Positions 49,869 through 62,047 of a stretch of DNA of 64,000 bases are shown piece after piece (the stretch's first letter is position 1; every line of letters starts with the position of its first letter). The position numbers and the translations under genes are program-made. The DNA is from Umbelopsis isabellina (taxonomy: Eukaryota > Mucoromycota > Umbelopsidomycetes > Umbelopsidales > Umbelopsidaceae), in the NCBI GenBank assembly GCA_016758905.1, contig JAEPQZ010000005.1, positions 1,479,624-1,543,623 on the forward strand, given 5' to 3'. The notes beneath the pieces are model-generated. The model was not told where the DNA came from. It searched no databases and was given only the letters and a program-made list of their open reading frames with translations.

Positions 49869-50973
49869 ATGGTCCTGTTCAAATCCGTCGTTGCCGTTTG
49901 TCTGGCTACCGCCGCCCTCACTGTGGCCGCCCCAGCTTCTGATGCCCATAGCCACCACCATAAAAAGCATGTGGTGCCTGGAAAATACTTTGATCATTTC
50001 ATGGTCATTCTTTTAGAGAATGAGAACTACAAAGTCAGTGGCAAATTGCTAGATCAGTTATTTGTGCCAATTATTTTTCTATTGTATTAATTGATTTCAT
50101 GATTTAGGATGCTGTTGCTGATCCTTATCTTGGTAATTTGGCCAAAGCGCACAAGGGCAACTTATTGACAGACTACTATGCGCTCACACACCCCAGTCAG
50201 CCTAATTACATTGGTATCATTGGTGGATCTCTTTTTGGATTCGATGATGATGATCCGAAAACCATTAATGTAAGATTTTCACTTCATACTAGCTGAAATT
50301 CTTGATCAATGTAGCCATACTGACATTGTTAATAGGAAAAATCTATTGTCGATATCCTGGAGCCAAAAGGTCTGACTTGGAGAGAGTATGCCGAAGATTA
50401 TACGCCAGGACCCGGCGGCGCATGTAACACCAACACTTCGCTTGGCGATGGCATCTACATGCGTAAACATAATCCATTTATCAGCTACTCTACCGTCGCC
50501 AACAATATTACTCGTTGCCAGAACGTGGTACCAGCTACTCAGCTCTACAAAGACATCGCCGATGGTAATCTGCCACAATTCTCGTTCTACACGTGAGTAC
50601 TTATGTCTGTTTAAGCGTTTTATTCTGCTTCCCATCATAACAATCATCATGTAGCCCAAATATGAATGACGATGGCCATGACACCAATCTCACAACTGCC
50701 TCAAAATGGGTGCAAAGCTTCATTGAGCCTTTGATGAAGGAGCCAAAGTTCTTGCAAAACACCGCCGTCATGATTACATGGGATGAGGCCAGAGTCTACA
50801 CCATTCCCAACCAAGTCTGGTCTGTAATAATCGGTGATGCGGTCAAGCCATTAGCAAAAAACTCTGATAACACTCGCTACGACCATTATTCTATTCTGGC
50901 TACCATTGAAGATAACTGGGATCTCGATAATCTAGGTCAGAACGATGTCAACGCCACTGTTTTCCATTGGTAG
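49869..50973 (+). CDS. Secreted acid phosphatase, phosphoesterase family (copy 1)
   Basis: Four exons: 49869-50033, 50108-50269, 50336-50592, 50655-50973; 300 residues with signal peptide (about 1-20) and a His-rich patch (HSHHHKKH) after it. Phosphoesterase-family metal-binding signatures: HFMVILLENENY, HPSQPNYIGIIGGS, NMNDDGHDT and ITWDEA. Related fungal enzymes are phosphate-repressible acid phosphatases or phospholipase C-like proteins acting outside the cell. N-glycosylation sites are present. I do not see a perfect CACGTG Pho4-type site in the 300 bp upstream, so phosphate control cannot be claimed. First intron has a GTCAGT donor. Confidence 0.88.
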
Positions 50974-52195
50974 AGATTTTCACTCCTTTCACTGTCGTAT
51001 TCTCTCTTTTTAATAATGAAAACCCGTTAAGCCACATGCAATAGTGCTTCTCGATGGCCCGTCATAATGGTTTTTACAAATCTACAAAGAAATATTGCTG
51101 TGTTGCAGGGGCCAGTATTTCAATATTTTCTCAAATTTTTTTAATCAGTTTGTTTTGCCATACACTGTATTAATAAAGCTTGCAAGTAAAAGCTTCAGTC
51201 ATGATAGAGGCAGATATGTGATATGCATCATTATCTGAAACCTTACGGGTTGGTTTCCCGTCGCCATCATTATGGTTGTACAGATTTAATATTATTGACC
51301 TTGAGAAACCCCAGTACCAGTGCCCTGGCTATATCACACTGTAGCCAGAGTATTCGGTATTCTGTACCACCTAGCTACCACACATGCAAATTCAAAAATT
51401 CCCATATCTAAAATGCTCTTTTCATACCTGAGAACTGCAGTGGCGCAAATAGTATCGAGATATGATTTTAGGCTGAAGGTGAGCAAATCTTTTAGCCAAT
51501 TATGGAATCATAAAGTGATCAGAAATTTGCGGAGCAGGAACACAGCGCTCAATGTTTAGGGAATTAATTTACAGCCAATCAAATTGAGCTTACCATACAC
51601 GAGGCACAGACCATGCAATTTCACTGCTCAAGAAAGTGTTTTGATCCAAAGTTAAGCTTTCTGCACCAGGTCCCACATGTTATATTACACCTTAATACTT
51701 AGTCTCGTGCTTCACATACCAATAATGACCTCCTCGTGTGGTCCGGAACTCCAATCCAAAAAAAAAAACGTTTGTGGGTTATATTAACGCTGGGTACTCT
51801 GTAAGGTTACAACGTGCAATGCTCTCTCACCTTACTGGGCAACTACTACACGTATCTGATTTTCATATACAGAGCTCATGACGTTGGTATCACCAGGTGC
51901 TCGTAAGCAAGATGATGGTCGATCAGTTAGCGTTGCTGGCATCACAATGGCAGATCTAAGATATTCTCGAAAGAAAAAATGTTAAACCAACGTATGATAC
52001 ACAAATATCGCACTGCTCAACGGTCATCAATGGTCACCAAGGTCATGCAAGTGTTTGAGGTTTTTTCAAATTAACTGCTTTTGGGAATAATACTCAGATT
52101 CATCTCCCCATCCGATGTCTTTTGTTTAGTGCTATTATATACGGAATTCACGGTAGCACGGATACAGACCTGAGGGGGACCGAGACAAATATTCG
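50974..52195. other. Intergenic between phosphatase copies
   Basis: 1.2 kb, no gene supported. Short plus-strand frames at 51223-51559 overlap and lack any domain. Confidence 0.4.
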
Positions 52196-52204
52196 TATAA
52201 ATAA
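52196..52204 (+). promoter_or_regulatory. TATA box of acid phosphatase copy 2
   Basis: TATAAATAA, 46-54 bp before the ATG at 52250. Confidence 0.5.
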
Positions 52205-52249
52205 GGATATTTTTCACCCCAATGATATTCCTTCATTCAAACAATAATT

Positions 52250-53388
52250 ATGGTCTCCTGGAAGTTTGTAACCGGTGTCATTGCTGCTGCTGCTGCCGTC
52301 GTCTCTGCCGCTCCTCTGGAGAAGCGCATTGTTAGCGGTAAAAACTTTGACCACTTCATGGTCATTGTTTTGGAGAATGAGGATTACGCCGTAAGACTTG
52401 GTGCCTTTATTTTGAATGGTTTTCCAATTTCTAATCCCTCTTCTTTTTTTTAGGCCGTCATGGCTGATTCTTACTTCAGCACTGTCGCTGCCAAGCACAA
52501 TGGTAACCTTCTTACCAACTACCAAGCTATCACTCACCCTAGTCAGCCCAACTACATTGCCATGATTGGTGGATCCACCCTCGGATTCAGCAGGTTAGAA
52601 TTATTCATCATCAAATCAAATTTCTTCGTGACATCAACTAATCCTAAATCGACACAGTGATAACCCTGGAACCACCAGCGTGAGTTTTGGAACACATCCA
52701 GGAAGTGGAAAGCGTACTACAAGTTCTAACTTATATTGTTTCTAGTCCAAGAGCATCGTTGATATCTTGGAGCCTGCCGGTATCACGTGGAAGGAGTATG
52801 CTGAGAACTATACTCAAGGATCCAATGGTGCCTGCAATACTGCTACCTCTCTAAGTAACAGCTTGTACATGCGCAAGCACAACCCGTTTATCAGTTTCAC
52901 TACTGTTACCAGCAACGCCAGTCGCTGTAAGAACATTGTTCCTGCTACCCAGTTGCAGACTGATATCAACAGCGGCTCTGTTCCCCAGTTCATGTTCTAT
53001 ACGTGAGTAGGCGAAATTCCTTAATATTAGTACATACGCATTCACTGATTTTTTTTTTCCCCTCAACAGCCCTAACATGAACGACGATGGTCACGACACC
53101 AGCCTTTCCACTGCTTCCAAGTGGACCAAGGGTTTCCTCGAGCCTTTGTTGTCTAACACTGCATTCAACAAGAATCTTGCCGTTTTGATTACCTGGGATG
53201 AGACCAAGGATTACGATATCCCCAACCAAGTCTGGTCTGTTTTGGTCGGTTCCAGTGTCAAAGCTCTTGCTAACAACACTGATAACACTGCATACAACCA
53301 TTACTCTATCTTAGCTACCGTTGAAGAGAACTGGAGTCTCGGAAACCTTGGCCAGGGTGATGTTTCCGCTACCCCCTTCAATATTTAA
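52250..53388 (+). CDS. Secreted acid phosphatase, phosphoesterase family (copy 2)
   Basis: Five exons: 52250-52390, 52454-52593, 52658-52679, 52746-53002, 53070-53388; 292 residues, signal peptide then KR dibasic site (PLEKRIVSG). Motifs as in copy 1: HFMVIVLENEDY, HPSQPNYIAMIGGS, NMNDDGHDT, ITWDET. The last two exons have the same lengths (257 and 319) as in copy 1, showing tandem duplication. Copy 2 has one extra intron that creates a 22-nt exon (DNPGTTS region) within what is one exon in copy 1, and lacks the His-rich patch. Codon bias is stronger than in copy 1, suggesting higher expression. Confidence 0.88.
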
Positions 53389-53849
53389 ATGATTTTAGCA
53401 TTAGAAAATAAATTTACAAAATATGCATGTATGGTATTTATATATGTTTCACTGATAACTTAATGACTATACAAATGAAAACGGCATCTATATCAACGAT
53501 TCTATGCATTGGTTGCATTGATTGAGAAGGATATTAAGCGACTTTTTCAACTTTTGTACTATAAGTACTATCAAAAAATCAAGTGAGCTAGACACAGGCG
53601 GCTCAATAACTTATCCATTGTAATACAAGTGCTATGAGAGAAGGTACACCAGTATGATTTATTGCTTGGCTACTGCTTTTTGTGAACAACTATATACATG
53701 CAGACTTTCGAGGAGGAGATGAATATGATAGATACTTTTAACGAACACCATATGCTGATATTGAACGAAATGCTATAAGGCTGATTATATGCTATCCGTA
53801 TCATGAGTTTTCAGGCTTCAATGTGTGGCAGACGAAGCGGTATTGACCA
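53389..53849. other. Intergenic between convergent genes
   Basis: 3' flanks of phosphatase copy 2 and the DUF6729-like gene. Nothing else seen. Confidence 0.4.
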
Positions 53850-55954
53850 TCAAGGCGTCTTCTTTACATCAGATGCGGACGCCACCTGAGTGAAGCGTAA
53901 AGGCCGACGTTTGCTAGGAACTGGATACGTCAATCTCGGTATTTGTATTTTGTCTGATGAAGTTGGTAACAGGGGCTTTTGAGCCAGAGGTTGCAAGGAT
54001 TTAGTAACACCTGCAGGAATCTCAGAGGACCGACTAGATGTATCACTAGTTTCGGGCACTGAGATAGGTATATCGCTAGTGGGCACAGGGCTGGGTATGT
54101 CATTAGTTTCTTGTACTGGGCTAGGCGGGCTATGAATGACAGGCGCAGGGGGCTCTGAAGATGCATTGTTTGCTGAGGGATGAGGATGTTCGTTGTCAGA
54201 AGTATCAAAACTGGCCTGCTGCTCGTTCTCAGTTTCTAGAGTATTGTTTGTTGTTGCCGTATCTGATACAGCCAAATCCTCTGCCGGTAATGACTCGGAT
54301 ACGTCTTCACTGTCTTTAGAAAATTTGCAGCGTTTGCTTTGCGCTCTTCCAGGACACACTTGACTATTGCACGTTTTACAGGTTCGTGGCCGTCGATGCC
54401 TTCCAATAGCCGTTATTCGACGCTTGATGCCAGGTATGGGCATACGCATCATCATTGAAGGCGCACCAAGAGCAGGATGCTTATTTATGTCTCTTCTAGC
54501 TGGGAGGATGGGCCGCATAGCCGGAGCAGTTGGTTTTTGAAGCGGTGCAATCCTCATGGGCATTGGAGGTGGTGGAATAAACTGAGCAGTTCGAGAAGTA
54601 GGAATATATATGGGTATAAATTGAGGAGTAGATCTTGAGAAGTTTGGTAATATCGGCTGAATTTTGACTTTGAGTTCTTGTGGTTGTGGGACATCTTTTG
54701 TAGCTGCGGCGCGGATTTTTTTCTGGCTATTTGTCGCGGTCAACTTTGAACTTCCAGAATTGTCGGAAGTAAGTCCGTGAGGCTTCGTGATCATCAGATT
54801 TTTTTGACACTGCACTCTTAGACGGTTCAGTCTAGCATTGTGAATTTCCTTCAGGTATCGAGTAAATCCTTTGGGGCTCATGATATTCATCAATGGCCGC
54901 ATCACATCCACCAGGGTCTTTGATATAGCACTTCTGTGAGTCATGTATGCCGGAAATGCTTCCTGAAGATGCATTGGCAACTGCTTCAGTATATTGATGT
55001 CATGCGCATTAAGTGTGACTGGACAGCGCGCGCATCGAAACCTTGTCGACATGATAAAAAATGATCTAGCATTACACGCAAAATCTGTTAATGAAGTATT
55101 CTGTCTGCCCGTAACATTTTCAGTGTACTCACCTGTCTACATCCAATACACCTCGTGCATGCGGTGACTTGTTCCACCCTTGTGAGCTCAGTTGACTCTT
55201 ACATTTTGGACATGTCAGAGCAACAGGCTGTAATAGATTTGGTGCCCAGATGAAAAGGCGTGGTTTGAGTAAAATGTTTGAATCGGCCGAGGATTGCAAT
55301 GGGAAGACAGGATCCGGTGGTTCTATCCAACATGTGCCACGTTCATACTCCATTATTTTTTTATCGACAGTGAAGCGTTTCTGAATAATTTCAAAATATT
55401 CTGCAAGATGTGAGGGTGGCATGTCTTTGTGATTTTCCCTATCCTCTTCGTGCTCTTCTTCGTCGTCATCACTTTTGTCTCTATGGTTGTCTTCAATTTG
55501 ATTCTCACCAAATGTTAAATACGCTAAGAAAGCCTGTTTTAGATAGGAAATTCCATTTAAATTTGTAACTTATTTTGAGAAAGCTACCTTGTTCCGAGTG
55601 TCTCAATGAAGTGCCTAAGCAGCATGATCTTTTCAAATAACTCCATGTTGCTTTGTCAAGGTCGATAGCGTTATATTCTCCATCTCTTTTGTTTTTGTTG
55701 TTACGGTTATCACCCGTATATCCATCAAATCCTTGTGCTTGAGATGAATTCAAAACAGGCTCGTTCTCGTCAAGAGGCTCGTCAAATACAGCTTTTACAC
55801 CACTGCGAGTGCCATTAGTTGCCTTAACTGTTTTCGGATTTTTAGCATCAGCATCAAAACGTACAAGAGCCGTTGAGTTACTATCCATACCTGTATTAGA
55901 GATCGCAGGGGTGGTCTTAACATCCTCCATGTGACCTTGGTCGTCAGGTTCCAT
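53850..55954 (-). CDS. DUF6729-like Cys-rich protein of unknown function
   Basis: Three exons: 55588-55954, 55133-55523, 53850-55065; 657 residues. A natural-looking first acceptor (AACAG) gives an early stop; the next TTAG keeps the frame. Order: disordered acidic start; a domain with PPSHLAEYFEII, GTCWIEPPDPVFP, FIWAPNLL, CPKCKSQL, RGVLDVDR and RFRCARCPVTLNAHDINILKQLP, a layout I associate with DUF6729; a basic middle; a knuckle with C-K-T-C-x4-C-P-G-R-x6-C; a long Ser/Pro/Thr tail. Paired cysteines suggest two zinc sites and nucleic-acid binding. I recall such proteins as expanded in Mucoromycota and sometimes near mobile elements, but no transposase, terminal repeat or target duplication is visible here. 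Function unknown. Confidence 0.68.
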
Positions 55955-56582
55955 GAATTGAGCAGGGAATGTGGAGATGTTTGCTAATATCTGGTAAGGG
56001 GTACGATACTAAAGCAACCGGTCCAAATCGAATGATGATTGGTCGCCAGACATTTAACCTAATTTCATTGGCTCATTCTTAGTAGCTGCATGATTATTGG
56101 TTACACTTGGGTGGGGTAACATTCCTCAGCATTTGCTTTCCACACATCAGTTATGTCCTGTGGCGTGTACCAGAATAGTTTATTCTTATTTTAATGGGGA
56201 AATCATGGTAGATCAAATGAACAATGAAGTCTGGTTGGGGGTATGAACAATTATTAAATATATTAATGATTTTGCTTGCATAAGTAATGTAACTGGACGA
56301 CTGATGACTAGCAAAACTGAACTCCATATTATTGAGAGTCATCATTAGGCATCGTTCACCACATATTCCATGCTCACCACACCCGTTCATGTTCTCAACG
56401 CTTTTGTCATATGCAGCTTGATGGAAAACCGGGATACAGAAATACTTTTGCTGCCAATCAGAGTGCTCAAAAAGGGTAAAGCACCAAAATGCTGTAAGAT
56501 TGCGTGATCCTCTAAAGTTATATATTTGAAAATATCTTCCTCACATTCTTCTCTTGTTCTCAATTGATCTCCCAAAACAGAC
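55955..56582. other. Divergent promoter region, DUF6729-like gene and permease
   Basis: 630 bp between divergent starts. CCAAT-type motifs (ATTGG) recur near 56038-56100 but no TATA is clear. Confidence 0.4.
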
Positions 56583-58667
56583 ATGAATATAGACGACAAG
56601 AATATTGCTTCTACGAAAGAAGATGTTTATGATTGTCAGTCAAGCAGCTCTGTGATAGAAGCTGGCGGGATTGTGGAAAGCAGCCCGCTCAAGCGCGATC
56701 TCAAATCAAGGCATATCATCATGATCTCCATAGGAGGAGTTATTGGACAAGGTCTTTTTCTGTCCTCAGGAGGAGCATTGGCAGCCGCTGGTCCAGCCGG
56801 TCTTCTCATTGCATATTTCCTCATTGGGTTCATCGTTTTCTGGGTGACATTTGCATTAGGTATGCCGGCAGAATAATGATTTTCGTCGAAGAAAAAAAAA
56901 CCGGCTGACACCTGCATGACTGACAATCCGTTGCTACAACATAGGTGAGATGGCAGCGTATATCCCTGTGTCGGGATCATTTACAATCTACTGCCGCCGA
57001 TTCATCGACAAGAGCTATGGTGCTATGGTGGGATATAATTACGTCGCTACTTGGTGTTTGATTACGGCAGCCGAATTCGTTGCCATTCCCCTTGTATTGG
57101 AATACTGGACTACAGTGGTTCCAAGCTGGGCTTGGTCTCTGATGTGTTTATTGATAGTATTTGTAATCAATCTGTACGGCATCCGGGGTTTCGGCGAGGT
57201 AGAATATGTCTTATCTCTGGTGAGTGTGCGCTAGTTTGATAAGTCAGCTCCGACCGACAACCCTGTTACTTACCAGAGCTGTAGATCAAAATCCTTGCCG
57301 TGATAGTGTACATTATTGTTGGCGTTTTCATTTCGGGCGGTGTCATTGGTGGCCAAAAGTATGGCTTCACCTATTGGAACAGTCCTGGTGCTTTTACGCC
57401 TGAGAGATCCCATATTTTAAACGCCATTGTATTAGCATCGTTGACTATGCAGGGAACAGGTAATCATACGCAAAATTTCCAATTTGTTTCGTGTTACGTA
57501 AACTAAACCTACTGCCTTTACGAACAAAAAGAAATCGTTGGCGTCAGCGCGGCTGAAACTGAAAATCCTTCTAAGGTCAGTATGCAATAGCCTACTTCAC
57601 CGGGATTTTGACAAAATATCTGATACATGAGGTTTAGAATATTCCTACCGCTATTCGCAACGTCTTCTGGCGTATTCTTGTATTTTATCTTGGATCAGGT
57701 AAGTCAGACATGCTGTATACTCAAGAACCTGGCGCAGGAATCATTTCTGATTATCCCTGCTTATAGCTTTTGTAGCCGGCATGGTACTTCCTTATGACGA
57801 TCCAAACCTATTGACTCAGGGCCAAAAGAGTGTATCAATATCTCCCTTCACTCTAGTCTTCAAGAAGGGTGGCTTAGATGTGCTGGCGCATGTGATTAAC
57901 GGAGTCATCTTGTGTACTATATTATCTTGTGCAAATAGTGGTCTGTACGTCTCAACCAGAACTCTATACGCTCTTTCCAATGAAGGATTGGCTCATAAAA
58001 AGTTGTGTAAGTGACAATCAGAAAATATACCTTTCTGCACTTGATATTATTTAGCTGACACATTCTCAATACAAACAGCGTATGTCAATGCAAGAGGTGT
58101 TCCAATCTTTGCACTCACAGCTTGCGCCGCTGTGAGTTTAATAAGTTTTCTGACAACTTTTATTCCGGGCAATGCCTTGTTCTTATGTTTATCTTCTATT
58201 TCTGGTGTTGCTGGCTTTGTGACATGGTAAGATGAGCAAATGGGCATTCTTTATGAATTGGATATAACTAAGATGAGTAAATGTCTAGGGGCTCTATATC
58301 GTTAGCACGGTTTCGCATGCGACGAGCATTTACTATACAAGGTAGATCATTGAGTGATCTGCCATATGTGGCTCCAGGATACCCCTATTTTGATATTTTT
58401 GCTATATTTGCCTGTGCTGTTTTGGCACTTTTAGGCGGCTGGTCATCATTCTCCCCTGCAGATCCAATTGGGTTAGTTGGTAACTACGCTGGATTGATTA
58501 TTGCGTTTGGTGGATTCCTCATTACCAAACTGTGGACTAAAAGTAAAATGGTTCCACTGACTGAGATTGATCTGGACACTGGTCGGTCTGTACAAAGTGA
58601 AGATGACGACAAGGAAGTCGAGGTCAAAAGTGTGTGGTGGAAGCGAGCTATAGCCTATATTATATAA
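56583..58667 (+). CDS. Amino acid permease, APC superfamily (yeast AAP type)
   Basis: Eight exons: 56583-56859, 56945-57219, 57285-57459, 57532-57575, 57638-57698, 57767-58006, 58079-58226, 58289-58667; 532 residues, about 12 membrane helices. Helix 1 has the substrate motif GGVIGQGLFLSSGGAL, followed by AGPAGLLIAYFLIG and GEMAAYIPVSGSF. The AAP family signature region (YGIRGFGEVEYVLSL) and EIVGVSAAETENPSKNIP are intact. These carriers import amino acids with protons at the plasma membrane. The N-tail has Lys residues and a Ser-rich patch suited to ubiquitin-based turnover by arrestin adaptors; an arrestin-like gene lies in the same window but a link is only conjecture. Specificity not deducible. 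Confidence 0.92.
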
Positions 58668-58895
58668 CAGCAGAGGCGATATCATATTTGTGATATTCGA
58701 ACAATAAAATCTTGTAAGATAAATTCAGTGCAAGTATCCTAGATAAGTGTCTTGTCCATCTTGGATGGTAATCCTTATTGCTTGACTCTTGATCTCTTCA
58801 ACAAACCAAATGTTTAGACATACTAATATTTTAGAATTTTTTAAAGATATTACTGTACTATTACAAGCTCGTAAGAGCCACTGTTACCCCAGAAA

Positions 58896-60197
58896 CTAAT
58901 CATGAGCATTTCCCGTAAGATAAAACATCGCATTCAACCCTTTCATAAATACTTTTCCGATGGAATAGTTCCAGCCTAGCTGGTGATTACGCCAACTCAT
59001 TTGCAATGACTCTTTGACTTCTTTAGAGCCGCGTTTCCACATAATATTTTCGTACTCAACAACCTTAGAGGACCAGTCATCAGAAGCGGTAGACAAAGAT
59101 TTGGCGAGATCAATAGAATCTTTCAGTGCAGTGTTTCCTCCCATACCCTTGTTGGTTGTCATGGCTACATACCGCAAGTTTGGATTAAGAGCTGTTCGTG
59201 GCCTCAGGTATTCTTCTACAAAATATCAAAACTCACCATGTGCAGCATCACCTAACAGGGTCAAACGTTTGTGAGGAATTCTAGATAGTGGGCTCTTTGC
59301 CTGGTATGCAGTTGTCCTCGTTTTGTAGAAACCTTTGAAGATGACATCTTCCTCCGCCAAACCATCAGCTATGGCAGCAGCTTCGGGATGAAAGTGATCG
59401 TGCACTAACTTCTTGGCGTGTGCTAAGGCTTCTTTCCTCCCTTCAGGAAGTTCACTACTCAAAATGCTTTCAGGGAATGATAGCCCAAAAAACAAAATCG
59501 GTTTGTCGCCTCTGAGAGGATTGCATAAGCCGATTAGGATGCTATAACCGGAAGGGGATAGCAATCGAATCATGGAAAATTTGAGAAATTTCGCCAAGGT
59601 AGGACTGCGTTCCGGAATGTAATTATGGAAAAGTGTGCCAAAGGAGATGATGCCCGTTGGTTCGTACTGTATACTAGGTACGAGCTGCGCACGGACTTTG
59701 GACCAACAGCCATCAGCGCCAACCATAAAGTCGGCTTCAACTTTTGATCCATCTTCAAAGAAGATTTCTACCTTGTCCCCCTTTTCTTCGTATTTGACAA
59801 AATTCTTGCCATATTCAATTTTTACACCTTTGGTCATTGCACTTCGCAGCTCAGCGCGATCCACAATGGCAGTGGCATTTTTTGACCCTGAATATCCTGG
59901 TTTTAAAGGACCACCAATTCGCAAGACCTCATGCAATTGTTCGTCCAGAACTGTGAAACCGTGTACCGTGTTACGAGCAAAGATTTCTTCTATCCCAGAT
60001 ATTTTGGCTTCCTTGAGAGATTCTTGGCCCCATTGGTTGATGCCAATGTGGAATCCTTGAGATTTTAGATCCTGATCTTGGGACTTTTCGTAAATAGTAA
60101 CTTGTAGAGACGGCTTGTAATTTTTGAGAGCCTGAGCGAGATTTAGACCACCGAGCCCGCTACCTATGATGGCAATAGTTTGGAGTGGGGGTGACAT
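58896..60197 (-). CDS. FAD-dependent monooxygenase (group A, aromatic hydroxylase-like)
   Basis: Two exons, 59237-60197 and 58896-59164, 409 residues. Rossmann GxGxxG motif at the start (IGSGLGGLNLAQAL), the mid-chain DG motif (VGADGCWSKVRAQL) and the FAD-contacting GDAAH motif split by the intron. These define class A flavoprotein monooxygenases, which hydroxylate or epoxidise small, often aromatic substrates with NAD(P)H. The C-terminal region (MFYLTGNAHD) is short and without a membrane anchor. No neighbouring polyketide, terpene or peptide synthase suggests a cluster, so a role in catabolism or detoxification is as likely as in secondary metabolism. Confidence 0.88.
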
Positions 60198-61120
60198 TAT
60201 CAGTTTTCGAATACGTTTCTTTGATTTGTATGTCAGAAGTCATTTATATTAATTTCAGGCCCGTAGAAGATCAGAATCTTTTTGACTCAAATCAGTTTCC
60301 GCAATTCCCCCGCACTCCTCGGCTTGGCAGAATTTCTTGGCCAGCGCGAGAGACCATATCTCATGTGCTGATATTTGAAAACAACTATATAAAAAATATA
60401 TAGAAATTCTTGAGCGACAATTGATTGTAAACGTGTTTTTGTCTGAGCATTTTCATAGACAAAGAGAAATGCCTACTTCAATATTGATTCGCAGTTTATA
60501 TGAGTGCTTTTGTTACCACAGAGTTCCCGTTAAAAAAGGTGGAACAGCGTGATTTCAGTGTTCACAGTTCTCATATGTCAATATTTTGCCTGTATGAGCA
60601 AAATTAACGATATGATATATTATCTTTACAAGAGCGTAATCCCAGTATCGTTCACAGTTTTAGTAAAACTTTGTAGTAGGTTGATCACCTCTAAGCGAGC
60701 TGATTGGCTGGATCAATATAACTGCTGCGTCTGCAATTCGAGAATGTGCCAATGAGATGGTAACAGCGATTGTCATCATAAGTGACTGACTAATGCGGAA
60801 AGTTGATGTGCATCTGGGTTATTGCCCATCAGCCCAAAGATCGTAGTAATTAACCTGTGTGAAATGTTGATGTTATAAAATGCTCAACGACCAAGTATTG
60901 TATGTGATGTATAAAAATACAAGCGCACGTTATATTACGCATAACTACCAAGTTATACTATCAAATTACTTTGCAACTTTGTCAATATTGAGCATGCGAC
61001 GCCACCTTCAGACGCAACACACGCGTAAAGTTTTACAACCCAGGAAAGTGATGCACAAGTTAACGTCAGTTATGCCTTGTCACTAACCTTAGAATTGATA
61101 CAGTTGAGATCTTGACCATT
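60198..61120. other. Intergenic between monooxygenase and zinc-finger gene
   Basis: AT-rich, no supported coding frame. Short frames at 60549-61086 lack domains, though RRHLQTQHTRK at about 60995-61030 vaguely resembles a decayed zinc-finger end and could be an upstream exon remnant. Confidence 0.35.
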
Positions 61121-61888
61121 ATGCACTTAAACGAAGGTTCATTTATATGCAAGTGCGAGAAAACGGACCAAAGTGCAAGTTCTATTCAACGACATGCAAA
61201 GTCTTGCAGGGGACGACGACAAGGCGGTGAGGTGGCGCAAGTAGCAAGAAGAGAGACAGCAGCTGACCAAGTTGTTAATGTCATGGAGCCATTCGAAGCG
61301 GAACGCGGTTTGACGGACTTTCACGAAGACTTGGACTTTATCAAGATCAATATACATTGGAAGGCAGCCATTTGCATCATATGTCAGATATGTGTCGGCA
61401 GGAAGCAGCTTTTAAATCACTGTGTTCGCAGGCATAAGAAGCGACTTTCGGCTAGGCCAGAAGCGATTGTCGCGTGGGTCAGGGGTAGCTCAGAGCTACC
61501 GCCAGTAGAAGGAAAAGCAGAGCTTTTGAGAGTAATTCTCGGCATACCGGTATACCATGGATGGCGATGCAAGTGCTGTGTGTACTATTGCCAAAGTGTC
61601 CGTATCATGGAACGACATCAAAGCGAGCAACACCAGGATGAGATTCTAGATGTGGTGGACAGGGCAGAACCATGTCGGGTACAACGACTCTATAGAGGCT
61701 TGGGCAGCAAGTACTTTGGTGTTTCTGATGTGGACGACAACGGTGAGAATGAGGAAATGCAGAATGTCGCAGCGACGATGCTGGATGAACCCAGTACTGG
61801 CGGTACTGTGGATATCAAGGCTATTGTCAGTGATAGGTTGCCCGAAAGCCAGCTGCTTGAATACCGGAGCAGGTGTATGATATCCTAA
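61121..61888 (+). CDS. Zinc-finger protein, OrsD/DUF3505-like, beside telomere-like repeats
   Basis: Single exon, 255 residues from ATG 61121 (an earlier TTG is in frame). Three finger-like units: C-K-C-x11-H-x4-C near residue 10-30, C-I-I-C-x11-H-x4-H about 85-105, and C-K-C-C-x12-H-x4-H about 150-170. The middle one sits in the context INIHWKAAICIICQICVGRKQLLNHCVRRHKK, similar to the OrsD/DUF3505 type of paired finger found in many fungal subtelomeric genes and beside telomere-linked RecQ helicases. No helicase is visible here. The C-terminal third is acidic and without a domain. Codon use is more even than in the housekeeping genes. Could be a stand-alone gene or the 5' part of a truncated larger one. 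Confidence 0.55.
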   Translation: MHLNEGSFICKCEKTDQSASSIQRHAKSCRGRRQGGEVAQVARRETAADQVVNVMEPFEAERGLTDFHEDLDFIKINIHWKAAICIICQICVGRKQLLNHCVRRHKKRLSARPEAIVAWVRGSSELPPVEGKAELLRVILGIPVYHGWRCKCCVYYCQSVRIMERHQSEQHQDEILDVVDRAEPCRVQRLYRGLGSKYFGVSDVDDNGENEEMQNVAATMLDEPSTGGTVDIKAIVSDRLPESQLLEYRSRCMIS

Positions 61889-62026
61889 CTCTGTACTGTA
61901 TCAACACTGCAACCTGGTAAAACAAATGCTTATCGTTCCTATACAAATCTAGTTGACTTCACTCCGATTTCCAATATGATCTTCATGGAAGTTGGGAAAT
62001 GGAAGATGAAAGATGGGAGTTGATAG

Positions 62027-62047
62027 CCTAAACCCTAAACACTAAAG
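62027..62047. repeat. Telomere-like CCCTAAA repeats, inverted relative to the main array
   Basis: CCTAAACCCTAAACACTAAAG: about two and a half copies of the C-rich heptamer, opposite in orientation to the TTTAGGG array at 63773-63880. Confidence 0.7.
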
